Below, piece after piece: positions 26,023 to 34,882 of a DNA stretch of 64,000 nucleotides. The notes under the pieces are model-generated. The model was not told the origin of the DNA. It saw only the letters and a list, made by a program, of their open reading frames with translations, and did no database searches. The DNA comes from Lachnospiraceae bacterium UBA7143 (GTDB lineage: Bacteria > Bacillota > Clostridia > Lachnospirales > Lachnospiraceae), in NCBI GenBank assembly GCA_002491905.1, contig DKWV01000001.1, forward strand, positions 113,719 to 177,718, given 5' to 3'. Made by a program: the position numbers and the translations under genes. How positions within the stretch are numbered: position 1 is the first letter of the stretch; each line of letters begins with the position of its first letter.

Positions 26023-27816
26023 ATGGGATATAGAAACAGACAAAATTCCCGCAGGAAAATGCCCTCCCTTTTTCAGGGCAGCGTTCTTTTTCTCCTGCTC
26101 CTCCTTGCCTTTTACGCCCTGTTACTGCTTTTTATAAAACCGGTGGACGGCATCAACGACGACTGGGGCATGTACAGCATCCTCTCCGGCGCCTATACAG
26201 GAACACCTGACGCTCATGTCATGTTCTTTCTCTATCCGCTCTCATGGCTGCTTTCCAGGCTCTACACCCTTTGGAGCTTTGTGCCCTGGTACGGACTTTT
26301 CCAGCACGGCGTACAGATACTCTGCCTTTTTACGGTATACCACCGCTTCCTGCGCATCCGGCAAAGACGCGATCCCCAGGCCTCCCTCTGGCTGCCTGCC
26401 CTGGCTGCCTTTCTGATCCTGTTTTTCATCATAGACCTGAATGTGCTCGCGGAAGCGCAGTATACCACCACAGCGGGACTGGCTGCCGCCGCCGCGCTGT
26501 TTAGCTTTATCACTTCCCGCATCAACCAGTCGAACGCCGGATTTTTGCTGGATAATATCCCTACCCTGCTCCTCGCCTGGATTTCTTACAGCATGCGGCA
26601 GAATGTCTTTTATCTCTGTCTGCCGATGGCCGGTATGCTCTGGATCTCCAAATGGATTTCGGCCCGCAAAAACGAATACGGGGGAGTGGCCGCCAAACTC
26701 CTTGGCTTTGCCCTGCTTCTATGCCTTGGCATGGGGCTTCTCTGGGGCGTAAACGCCGCCGCCTACTCCTCTGCCGAATGGTCCGATTTCCGAAAAATCA
26801 ATCACTACAGGGAGCGGGTAGGCGACTTCTACGGCTGGCCCGAATATGAGGAGTGCCGTGACGTTCTGCAGGCGCTCGGCATGGATGAGGAAGCATATAT
26901 GTACCGAAAAAGCGGTGCGCCGCACATCGGATACGACATGTCTGTCTCCGACTGGAAACAGATGCACGACATTGCCAGACGCTGTTACCTGAAACGCGTA
27001 AGTCTGCGGGAACGTCTGAAAAACATGGCAGTTTCCTCCATAAGCGTCTTTTTCTATCAGGACGGCATGCAGCCGGCCAATCTGTTTACCGGTCTCCTGC
27101 TGCTGCTGACCCCCGTGCTGATCTTTTGGGAGCGCAATGCCCGCGCCCTCTTCGTCTATCTGATGTATCTGTTCGGACGGAGTGTGAGCTGGGGCTATGT
27201 GCTCTATGAAGGCCGTTTTCCCAAACGCATCGCCCAGCCCCTGATTACTGTGGATTTTCTCATTCTCTTCGGGATCATCCTGGCCTTTAATCTGCTGCCC
27301 TGCGAAAACCGCAGACGGTACTATGTGATTCTTCCGCTGCTTTTGTGTCTCAGCATCTTCTCGGTATATGTCACGCACCGGGATGTTTCGGAAAACTACC
27401 GCGTCCATGAAAAGACCTGGCGGGAGCTGAGAGAATACTGCCGTGCACACCCGGACAACTTTTACATATGGACCTATGGTTCAGGGACACTGGAACACTT
27501 CTATGAGACGCCCTTCGGGCGCGGGCAGTATACTTACCAGAACTTTATCTACACCAACTGGGGCGTAATCTGTAACCCCAACACACAAAAAAAGCTCGAT
27601 GCCCAGGGAATCGGCGACTTCGGCCGGGATCTTGTGGACAGCGAACATGTATATTTTATTCTGCAGGATGCCCCCTACAACGAGGAGCACCCTGTCATCA
27701 TGTATTTCCGGCATACCTATCAGGCAGAGCTTACCGTTGCCGATACCTTCACCGCCGGGGATACTGACTACTTCGTGTATCAGCTCTCCCGAACAGCAGC
27801 AGCGCCAGCACCGTGA
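26023..27816 (+). CDS. Polytopic membrane protein, possible GT-C glycosyltransferase
   Basis: The product is 597 residues with eleven or so helices. GINDDWGMYS follows helix 1, giving the Asp pair typical of GT-C first loops. A C-terminal extracytoplasmic domain of about 140 residues has several Tyr and His residues. AAAGGA lies 7 bases before ATG 26023; the frame extends to 25954. The last 68 bases overlap the convergent DUF6020-like gene, an unusually long convergent coding overlap. I do not recognise the family by name. Confidence 0.72.
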   Translation: MGYRNRQNSRRKMPSLFQGSVLFLLLLLAFYALLLLFIKPVDGINDDWGMYSILSGAYTGTPDAHVMFFLYPLSWLLSRLYTLWSFVPWYGLFQHGVQILCLFTVYHRFLRIRQRRDPQASLWLPALAAFLILFFIIDLNVLAEAQYTTTAGLAAAAALFSFITSRINQSNAGFLLDNIPTLLLAWISYSMRQNVFYLCLPMAGMLWISKWISARKNEYGGVAAKLLGFALLLCLGMGLLWGVNAAAYSSAEWSDFRKINHYRERVGDFYGWPEYEECRDVLQALGMDEEAYMYRKSGAPHIGYDMSVSDWKQMHDIARRCYLKRVSLRERLKNMAVSSISVFFYQDGMQPANLFTGLLLLLTPVLIFWERNARALFVYLMYLFGRSVSWGYVLYEGRFPKRIAQPLITVDFLILFGIILAFNLLPCENRRRYYVILPLLLCLSIFSVYVTHRDVSENYRVHEKTWRELREYCRAHPDNFYIWTYGSGTLEHFYETPFGRGQYTYQNFIYTNWGVICNPNTQKKLDAQGIGDFGRDLVDSEHVYFILQDAPYNEEHPVIMYFRHTYQAELTVADTFTAGDTDYFVYQLSRTAAAPAP

Positions 27817-29581
27817 CAGACAGCATCAGCGGATACATATAGCGGGTCAGCACACAGGGGCCAAGGAGCAGCGTCCCGGCAAGCGCCAGCAAGTACACCG
27901 CCGGAAGTAACAGCATCGGCTTTTTCATCCCGATACAGCACAGGCAGATAAACAAAAGCAGATAGCAGTAGAAAGCCGGCTGCATCACAAGTGCAATGGG
28001 CGGACAATACCGCCACAGCTCATCCACCGCCGCAAAATACCTGTAAAGAGACTGCAGGGGCTGCAATTTCTGATGCCTCATATAGCCCGGCACAAGCGCC
28101 TCCATATAGGACTGCTGGTCGCTGGGATAGGTGATCTGCAGATACCCTTTCGCGTAGGAATACACATCATTCAGATAAGTCACATCCGTCAGATCCCACA
28201 TACCCTTATTCTTCAAAAGGAAAGCCTGTAAATACTCCCCGGGATAGCGAAGCCCCAGAGAAACCCACTCCCCGGCTAAAATCCGAAGCGTCTCCCGGTC
28301 ACCCGCAATGTCCCTCTTGCTCCTGTCCGCGATGGCCGGCACATATTCCGGCAGATTCTCTCCCCATACCGCGGCGATCGCCTCAAGGTCTCCCTGTGTC
28401 AGCTCCTCCCCGTGATACTGCGCCACCCTTGCAATCTGCTGGGCCGGAACGCTCAACATCTCCCTGGCATAGGTGCCGCTTGTGGCCGAGACCGCCTGCA
28501 CCATCACGGTATTCACAGCCAGATACAACAGGAAAGCCGCCCCGTGAAGGATACAGACCCGCCTGAAAAAAGACTTTTTGCGCAGCACGGAAAACGAGAC
28601 CACAATCACATATACAATCCAGGCGTAAACGCTGTTATTGCGGAACAAAAGCAGCAGCACCGTGAGGATACCGTAGCGGACAAGCCATCCTTTCCCCGGG
28701 TTCTCCTCCCCTGCTGCCAGCTCGTAGGCAAAAACCGTGAACACCATAGTGAGCGCCGCATAGATGGTATCCTTCGTGACGGATACCGCCAGCATCCCGT
28801 GGGTGGGAAAAAAAGCCGCGCACAGGACAAAGGCATAGCAGAGCCATCTCGACACGCCCTGTCTGCACAGGAAGCAATAGACACAGGCAAAGCAGGCCGC
28901 CACAACAGCCATCTGCAGAAGGGAGTACATCGCAAGCCCCGCCCGGTCCGAATTCTTGAAAAACGGAATAAGCTCCCCCAATTCCAGACAGCCTTTCAGC
29001 ATCAGGGTATGGATCAGCGGATGGTGGGTTGTCAGGCCGCTCACCCGGATCTGGTCGAGCTGGGGAATCACGTCATAGGCCATAATCGCCGGATAATATG
29101 TGGCAAAGGGAATGCAGAATCCCCCGAAAATCAGCGCGAAAGCCCCGGGGAAGGAGCCTTTCCGCCCCGCGCCCCGCTGTCTTGCCGCATCGTTTCCCGC
29201 GGCCCGTTTTGCCAGAAAAAAGAGCATGTTCTGTCCCGCGAAGGTGAGGGGTGTAAAGCAGACCACCCACAGTACCGCCTCCGGCGCACTTGCGGCTCCC
29301 GGATGGCTGAAGACAAATCCCAGCACCTGCAGCGCGGCAAAGCAGGCCGCCAGAAGGATACGCACAGCAGCGTGAAAAAAGACTTCCTCGAAAAACAAAG
29401 CTCTTTTCCACAGACAGTACAGCCCGAAGAAGAGAGCCAGCGGGAAGATCCCCATTGTATACACGCTCCCCTGTGCATGAAGGAGAAGGAAAATCCGCCC
29501 CGCACAGGCAAGCGCCAAAACCGCGGAAGTTCCGGTGAGTGCAAGCTCCCGCGCCGCTTTGTTCTTTGTTATACTTTCCAT
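27749..29581 (-). CDS. Polytopic membrane protein, DUF6020-like
   Basis: The product is 610 residues with about twelve helices. Helix-flanking motifs FATYYPAIMAYDVIPQLDQI and TTHHPLIHTL match what I remember of DUF6020 proteins. GGAGAGG precedes ATG 29581; the open frame runs to 29632. It lies 52 bases after the GT2 polyprenyl-phosphate glycosyltransferase at 29634 and probably uses its lipid-linked sugar. Acidic and His residues in the first large loop fit a GT-C-type enzyme. Its 3' end overlaps the convergent gene at 26023-27816 by 68 bases. Confidence 0.75.
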   Translation of the reverse strand: MESITKNKAARELALTGTSAVLALACAGRIFLLLHAQGSVYTMGIFPLALFFGLYCLWKRALFFEEVFFHAAVRILLAACFAALQVLGFVFSHPGAASAPEAVLWVVCFTPLTFAGQNMLFFLAKRAAGNDAARQRGAGRKGSFPGAFALIFGGFCIPFATYYPAIMAYDVIPQLDQIRVSGLTTHHPLIHTLMLKGCLELGELIPFFKNSDRAGLAMYSLLQMAVVAACFACVYCFLCRQGVSRWLCYAFVLCAAFFPTHGMLAVSVTKDTIYAALTMVFTVFAYELAAGEENPGKGWLVRYGILTVLLLLFRNNSVYAWIVYVIVVSFSVLRKKSFFRRVCILHGAAFLLYLAVNTVMVQAVSATSGTYAREMLSVPAQQIARVAQYHGEELTQGDLEAIAAVWGENLPEYVPAIADRSKRDIAGDRETLRILAGEWVSLGLRYPGEYLQAFLLKNKGMWDLTDVTYLNDVYSYAKGYLQITYPSDQQSYMEALVPGYMRHQKLQPLQSLYRYFAAVDELWRYCPPIALVMQPAFYCYLLLFICLCCIGMKKPMLLLPAVYLLALAGTLLLGPCVLTRYMYPLMLSVTVLALLLFGRADTRSSQYPRR

Positions 29582-29633
29582 ATGTCCTCTCCAATACAGA
29601 GGGCATGTCCATTTGCTGAACATGCCCCACATT

Positions 29634-30566
29634 TTATTTTTCCCGCAGGTGCCTCGTCACAAGCGTCAGTCGGTATTCGAAGTCCCGTCTGTTTTTCAGC
29701 GCCATGTTGGACAGCATCAATCCCGCAAACAGGGACTGTATCGCCGCCAGACCGATAAAACCGCAGACGAAAAGCGTAGGGAACCGATCCACCATCCCCG
29801 TCTCTATATATGTGATAAAAATGGGAACAAAAAGCACCACGGCAATCAGCGTCAGGATAACCGAACACAGCCCGAAAAAGCCAAAGGGCTTATAATCCCG
29901 GTAAAGCTTCATAATCGTGTGAAGCACCTTAAAGCCGTCCGAGAAAGTATTGAGCTTTGATTCGCTCCCCTCGGGTCTGTCCCTGTAGTCCACGACCACA
30001 TTTTCAATCTGCATGTTATTGTAGACCGCATGGATCGTCATTTCGGTCTCAATCTCAAAGCCTGTGGAAAGCACAGGGAATGTCTTCACGAATCCGTAGC
30101 TGAACGCGCGGTATCCCGTCATGATGTCCTTGATGTCACAGTGAAAAAGTCTGTTGATACTGCCGCGCACAATGGAATTGCCAAAATTGTGGAAAGGTCT
30201 CTTATTCTCTGTAAAGTAAGTGGAGGAAAGCCTGTCTCCCACCACCATATCCGCGCTGTGGAGAAGCACCTTATCCGCCATTTCCCTTGCGTACTCCATA
30301 GGGTAGGTGTCATCCCCGTCCACCATGATATAGCACTCCGCCTCTATTTCCCGGAACATCCTGCGGATCACATTGCCTTTTCCCTGCATATGCTCATAAC
30401 GGATCACCGCACCGGCATCCCTCGCAAGCTCCACCGTGCAGTCGGTGGAATTATTGTCATAGACATAGACCACCGCCTCGGGCAGTGCCTCCCTGGCATC
30501 ACCCACCACCTTCGCGATGGTCTTCTCTTCATTATAACAGGGAATTAATACCGCTATCTTATCCAT
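29634..30566 (-). CDS. GT2 polyprenyl-phosphate glycosyltransferase (DPM1-like)
   Basis: The product is 310 residues. A GT-A domain with VLIPCYNEEKTI at the start, DNNSTDCT, the metal motif VDGDDTYPME and MTGYRAFS is followed by two C-terminal helices. This is the plan of dolichol- or undecaprenyl-phosphate glycosyltransferases. AGGAG favours ATG 30566; ATG 30569 is one codon upstream. It forms a two-gene unit with the DUF6020-like membrane protein, giving a synthase plus probable transferase pair. The sugar is not predictable. Confidence 0.9.
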   Translation of the reverse strand: MDKIAVLIPCYNEEKTIAKVVGDAREALPEAVVYVYDNNSTDCTVELARDAGAVIRYEHMQGKGNVIRRMFREIEAECYIMVDGDDTYPMEYAREMADKVLLHSADMVVGDRLSSTYFTENKRPFHNFGNSIVRGSINRLFHCDIKDIMTGYRAFSYGFVKTFPVLSTGFEIETEMTIHAVYNNMQIENVVVDYRDRPEGSESKLNTFSDGFKVLHTIMKLYRDYKPFGFFGLCSVILTLIAVVLFVPIFITYIETGMVDRFPTLFVCGFIGLAAIQSLFAGLMLSNMALKNRRDFEYRLTLVTRHLREK

Positions 30567-30614
30567 CATACTCTCCTATAGACACACTCGCAAACCCGCG
30601 CTTACGCGCTATAT

Positions 30615-30696
30615 GTCCGATTGCATCGGACGTTTGCTCGTTAATGCCGCAGAAAAAACAAATGCCGCGTCGCGTCGCTTGTTTTTTCTTTGCGGC
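30615..30696. repeat. Structured palindromic intergenic element / terminator
   Basis: GTCCGA-TTGCA-TCGGAC (30615-30631) is a perfect hairpin. A longer stem pairs 30646-30662 with 30679-30696 (GCCGC arms plus A- and T-runs) around a loop containing CGCGTCGCGTCGC. It follows the MBOAT gene at 30735 on the minus strand and may act as its terminator. Its shape also resembles dispersed REP-like elements. Confidence 0.55.
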
Positions 30697-30734
30697 TATT
30701 ATATCACAAATTTCCACTCTTTACTATCTGATTT

Positions 30735-32270
30735 TTAAAACCCCTGATAGATAAACTCCGCCGCACTGTATCCCGGCCCGTAATACCCCAACAGGATCAC
30801 CGCAAACAAAAGCGCGTACCACAAAATCCAGCGAAGAGGCAGCGGTTTTTTCGCAATGCACTCCCGCACCGATTCCTTTCTCTGCTTCAGGGACACCCCC
30901 CACAGAAGGAGAAGCGAGCAGACAGCCACCGCCGTTTCAATCCCGTCAAGGCCAAGCTGTAAGAGAGAGCCGTCCACAAGAACCCACGGGTTCCACACAC
31001 GCACCGCCTCCCCCAGCATGGCAAACGCGTCGCCCACCGAGGCAGCGCGGAAAAACAGATCACCGATACACACCAGAAAGAATGTGCGCAGGATGCGGGC
31101 ACCGCTTAAAAACCGCCCTTCCCCGTTCAGGTGAAGCCGCTCAATGATACGCGCGCAGGGCGGGGCGAGCAGTTCCTCCATCACAATATAAAACCAGTGC
31201 AAAAGCCCGGAACCGATCACAAACTTCCAGTCGCCGCCATGCCAGATACCCACCGTCAGCCACAGGACAAACATGGCCGCAAATGTAGCGTACTGCTTCC
31301 CCCGCTTTTTGCCGAATTTCTTCTTAAAGGACTGGTTCAGGTCCGTAAAGAGTTTTGACCGAAGGAGAGGATAAAAAACATAGTCCTTCATCCAGACGCC
31401 CAGCGTAATGTGCCATCTTCGCCAGTATTCCGCCACACTCTTCGAAAAGAAAGGCGTCTGAAAGTTTTCAGGCAGTGTGATGCCGAGACTCTGCGACAGT
31501 CCCAGCACAATATCCATACAGCCCGAAAAATCCGTATACAGCTGAAACGCGTAACAGACAGTGGCCGCCCAGATATACGCGCCCGGATAGCTTTCATAAT
31601 CCCCATAAACCGTATTCACCAGAACGCCAAGCCGCTCGGCGATCACCAGTTTCTTAAAAAACCCCCAGACCATGCGCTGCAGTCCCTGCGTTACCTGTTT
31701 ATAGTCAAAGTCGTGCGGCGCAAAAAACTGTGCCGCATGCTCCCTGTACTTTAAAATCGGCCCGGAAATCAGATTCGGAAAATACAGCCCGTAAAGCGCC
31801 AGCTTGAACGCATTTTCCTGATGCGCCGCCAGCCCGTAATAAACGTCAATCACATACCCCAGAAGAGAGAAGGTGTAGAAACTCACTCCCAGAGGCACCA
31901 GAAAGTCCACTCCGTCTATCAGTCTGTCAGGCCCGCCGAAGAGATATACAACGCCGTCCACTGTGTTAATCAGAAAATTCACATATTTCAGTATAAAAAG
32001 AACACCAATATTGACCAGTATGGTCATCGCCAGGATTCCCCTGCGCTTTTTTACCGCTTCCGCCGGCGTCACGGAAAGCATTCTCGTCCCCGTAAAACAG
32101 ACGTTCACAGACAGAATCGGATAGAATATCAGCGCCCACTGCCCTGCAAGCAGACAGTACGCCACGCTGCACAGCAGAAGAAACCCCCACTGGAACTTAC
32201 GGGGGATGCAGTAGTATACAATTAATAAAACAGCAAAAAAGCACAAAAAATAAAAGGAAGTGATACCCAT
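30735..32270 (-). CDS. MBOAT-family membrane O-acyltransferase, copy D
   Basis: The product is 511 residues, polytopic. Motifs are YTDFSGCMD, EYWRRWHITLGVWMKDYVFY with His287, and GIWHGGDWKF with His344. It differs from the other three by a longer basic loop between the two His motifs (KSLFTDLN region to KKRGKQY). No SGNH gene follows it, so it may share the partner of the divergent pair at 32367-34847. The open frame extends to 32495, but ATG 32270 begins the conserved N-terminus and the promoter lies just upstream. The stretch before the start is weak in ribosome-site match (GGATGAAAG). Confidence 0.92.
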   Translation of the reverse strand: MGITSFYFLCFFAVLLIVYYCIPRKFQWGFLLLCSVAYCLLAGQWALIFYPILSVNVCFTGTRMLSVTPAEAVKKRRGILAMTILVNIGVLFILKYVNFLINTVDGVVYLFGGPDRLIDGVDFLVPLGVSFYTFSLLGYVIDVYYGLAAHQENAFKLALYGLYFPNLISGPILKYREHAAQFFAPHDFDYKQVTQGLQRMVWGFFKKLVIAERLGVLVNTVYGDYESYPGAYIWAATVCYAFQLYTDFSGCMDIVLGLSQSLGITLPENFQTPFFSKSVAEYWRRWHITLGVWMKDYVFYPLLRSKLFTDLNQSFKKKFGKKRGKQYATFAAMFVLWLTVGIWHGGDWKFVIGSGLLHWFYIVMEELLAPPCARIIERLHLNGEGRFLSGARILRTFFLVCIGDLFFRAASVGDAFAMLGEAVRVWNPWVLVDGSLLQLGLDGIETAVAVCSLLLLWGVSLKQRKESVRECIAKKPLPLRWILWYALLFAVILLGYYGPGYSAAEFIYQGF

Positions 32271-32292
32271 ACTTTCATCCGCCTCCGCTTTT

Positions 32293-32321
32293 ACTATAGC
32301 ACATGGTTGTAAATATTTCCA
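32293..32321 (-). promoter_or_regulatory. Extended -10 promoter of MBOAT copy D
   Basis: On the minus strand TGGAAA, 17 bp, then TATAGT preceded by TGTGC. It overlaps the plus-strand promoter at 32307-32335. Confidence 0.6.
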
Positions 32322-32335
32322 CAATACAGTAAAAT
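32307..32335 (+). promoter_or_regulatory. SigA promoter of MBOAT copy C
   Basis: TTGTAA, 17 bp, TAAAAT, about 31 bases before the start codon at 32367, which has GGAGG upstream. Overlaps the divergent promoter by 15 bp. Confidence 0.62.
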
Positions 32336-32366
32336 AATTAGCATAAATAGAGGCTCGGAGGCAGCT

Positions 32367-33812
32367 ATGCTTTTTAATTCCATAACCTTTGCCGCCTTTT
32401 TGCTGGCGGCCTTTATCCTGTACCATATCGTGCCTGTCAGATTCCGGTGGGTTTTCCTGCTGGCGGCAAGCTATGCCTTTTACATGAATCTGCATGCGGC
32501 CTACGGCCTTTTGCTCCTCTTTACCACGGTTCTCACCTACCTTATGGCTCTGGCGCTGGACAGGACGCCGGATAAGGCAAAAAAACGGCTCTGCCTGCTT
32601 GGCGGCGTTTGGCCCCTCGTGGGAATCCTTCTTGTTTTTAAGCTGGGAATGCCCGTCATTGACAGGCTCAACGCCCTGATCGACGCAGGCCGCCTTTCCC
32701 TGCAGCCCCTCACCTTAAAAATCCTGCTGCCTGCCGGTGTTTCCTTTTACTTTTTCCAGTCCCTTGGATACCTGATCGACGTCTATAAGGGAAAAATCCA
32801 CGCGGAGCGGCACTTCGGCTATTATGCCCTTTTCGTCTCCTTTTTCCCACAGCTTCTGGCGGGTCCCATCGGCCGGGCGGACGCGCTTTTGCCGCAGTTA
32901 AAAAAGGAGCGGCGTTTTGATTACAGGAGTGTGACCTACGGGCTCAAGCTCATGGCCTGGGGCTACTTTAAGAAGCTGGTGATCGCGGACGTGTTCGCCG
33001 TCACCGTAAACAAAGTCTACGACAATGCGCACAGCTATGTGGGCCTTGTCTTTATCATTGTGACGGTGATGTTCGCCGTTGAAATCTACTGTGATTTCTC
33101 GGGCTACTCGGACATCGCCATCGGCTGCGCCAGACTTTTCGGCATAGAGCTTGCGGCGAACTTTAAAAGTCCGTACCTATCCTTCTCCATCAAGGAATTT
33201 TGGAGCCGCTGGCACATTTCACTTTCCACCTGGTTCCGGGATTACGTCTATATCCCCCTTGGCGGCAACCGGGTGCCGAAATGGCGTAACTGCCTGAATC
33301 TCCTTCTCACCTTTCTGGTGAGCGGTTTCTGGCACGGCAGTAGTCTGACCTATATCCTCTGGGGCGCCATTCACGGTCTTTTGCAGATCGCCGAAAACTT
33401 TATTTATCCGAAAAAAAAGCGGGGCGTTCCCGTCATCCGCAAAAAACACTGGTGGCAGCTTCCCTTAACCTTTATCCTGCTGTGCTTTACCTGGATCTTT
33501 TTCCGGGCAGACACCATCCAGGATGCCTTCTGGATTATCTCAAGGCTGTTCTGGGATATCGGAAGGCCTGTCAATTACCTGAAAACCGCCGTGATCTGCC
33601 TGGACATGCCTTATGTATCCATGTTTGGCATGCTGTTGTCGGCGGCCGTGCTTTTCCTCTACGACCTGATTTCATTAAAGCAGGACGTGATCGGGCTGGT
33701 ATCCAGACAGCGGGGGATCGCGCGGTGGAGTGTTTACGTGTTGCTGCTGGTGGTAATCGCATTGTTTTCCTATAAAGGGATTGCGACGGAGTTTATCTAT
33801 TTTCAATTCTAA
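32367..33812 (+). CDS. MBOAT-family membrane O-acyltransferase (AlgI-like), copy C
   Basis: The product is 481 residues, polytopic, closest in motifs to copy B. YCDFSGYSDIAIG (241-253), FWSRWHISLSTWFRDYVYIP with His283, and SGFWHGSSLTYILWG with His323. GGAGG stands 6 bases before ATG. The next gene, 15 bases on, is its SGNH partner. Both are transcribed away from copy D from overlapping promoters, so the two systems may be used alternatively. Confidence 0.94.
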   Translation: MLFNSITFAAFLLAAFILYHIVPVRFRWVFLLAASYAFYMNLHAAYGLLLLFTTVLTYLMALALDRTPDKAKKRLCLLGGVWPLVGILLVFKLGMPVIDRLNALIDAGRLSLQPLTLKILLPAGVSFYFFQSLGYLIDVYKGKIHAERHFGYYALFVSFFPQLLAGPIGRADALLPQLKKERRFDYRSVTYGLKLMAWGYFKKLVIADVFAVTVNKVYDNAHSYVGLVFIIVTVMFAVEIYCDFSGYSDIAIGCARLFGIELAANFKSPYLSFSIKEFWSRWHISLSTWFRDYVYIPLGGNRVPKWRNCLNLLLTFLVSGFWHGSSLTYILWGAIHGLLQIAENFIYPKKKRGVPVIRKKHWWQLPLTFILLCFTWIFFRADTIQDAFWIISRLFWDIGRPVNYLKTAVICLDMPYVSMFGMLLSAAVLFLYDLISLKQDVIGLVSRQRGIARWSVYVLLLVVIALFSYKGIATEFIYFQF

Positions 33813-33827
33813 GAAAGGAAAAATAAG

Positions 33828-34847
33828 ATGGGCAGGAAAAAAACAATCCTCGTATTTACTATAAAGTGTATCGCCATCCCCGCAGCGGCGGTTTTGCTTC
33901 TTTTTCTTTTGAATATTCCGTATCGGGAAATTGATGATGAAAAATACATGGATATGTGGAATCTGCGGATGCTGGGGAACCAGATCAACGAGGTGGAGAT
34001 CGCCAACGTGGGCAGCTCCCACGGCGCGTATGATTTTACCTACGACGAACTGACGGAGGAAGGGTTCTCCTGCTTTAACTTCGGCAGTGTAAGCCAGACT
34101 TACCAGTACGACCTGGCCCTTCTGCAGGAATACGGAAAGCACCTGGAAGAGGGCTGCGTGCTGTTCATTCCCGTCTCCTACTTCTCCTTCAACAACGAGA
34201 CGGTAAATGAAACCGAGGCACAGGCGCTGTCCGTGAAATATTACCACTGTCTCTCCCCGAAAAACATACCCGACTACGACCTCTACACAGACATCGTAAC
34301 AACCAGACTACCGGTTCTCTCCGCCGGAGAGGATCTCCTAAAACTGCTGCCCGGGTTTTCTCCTGCCCTCAAGGTACTTGCCGCGGGGGAAACCCCGGGG
34401 ACGGAAGGGTCTGACGGAGCCGCTGCGGAGTCTGGGGAAATGGACGAGTCCGCCATCGCTGAGTTTGCCAAGCGGGCCGCAGCGCGCTATGACCGCCACT
34501 TCAACAACAAGGAGAATCTGTTTTTACCCGAACGTGAAGCACAGCTCCTCTCCCTGATCGACTACTGCAAAAAGCACGGGCTTACGCCCGTGCTCATCAC
34601 CACGCCTTTTTCCTCCTACTACAACGCCCCGGTATCCGAGGAGTTCCTGGACCGCTTTTACGGCACCATTAACCGCATTTCATCTGACACAGGCGTCAGT
34701 TATTATGACTACTCCCACGACGCACGGTTTGGCGATCATCTGACATATTTTTCCGACTCCGACCATCTGAATGCGGAAGGGGCCAAATATTTCATGGAAA
34801 TCATAGCGGAAGAAGTGCCGGAACTGCGCAGTGTCATCCGAGAATGA
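33828..34847 (+). CDS. SGNH-fold extracytoplasmic acyltransferase partner, copy C
   Basis: The product is 339 residues with an N-terminal anchor (about 8-29). GSSHGAYDF (Ser64) and DSDHLNAEG (Asp310, His313) form an intact SGNH set. A Gly/Glu-rich, Ala-rich insertion of about 30 residues lies at about 180-210. AGAAAGGAA precedes ATG. The pairing with the MBOAT gene in front is the standard O-acylation arrangement. It ends 35 bases from the convergent ChbG-like gene. Confidence 0.85.
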   Translation: MGRKKTILVFTIKCIAIPAAAVLLLFLLNIPYREIDDEKYMDMWNLRMLGNQINEVEIANVGSSHGAYDFTYDELTEEGFSCFNFGSVSQTYQYDLALLQEYGKHLEEGCVLFIPVSYFSFNNETVNETEAQALSVKYYHCLSPKNIPDYDLYTDIVTTRLPVLSAGEDLLKLLPGFSPALKVLAAGETPGTEGSDGAAAESGEMDESAIAEFAKRAAARYDRHFNNKENLFLPEREAQLLSLIDYCKKHGLTPVLITTPFSSYYNAPVSEEFLDRFYGTINRISSDTGVSYYDYSHDARFGDHLTYFSDSDHLNAEGAKYFMEIIAEEVPELRSVIRE

Positions 34848-34882
34848 CGGACTGCATATCAAAGCTGCTCCTTCGTTTTCAA

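Noticed and set aside
28412..29758. 448-codon plus-strand frame
   Set aside because: It is antisense to the DUF6020-like gene and rich in Arg/His/Pro as expected of a shadow.
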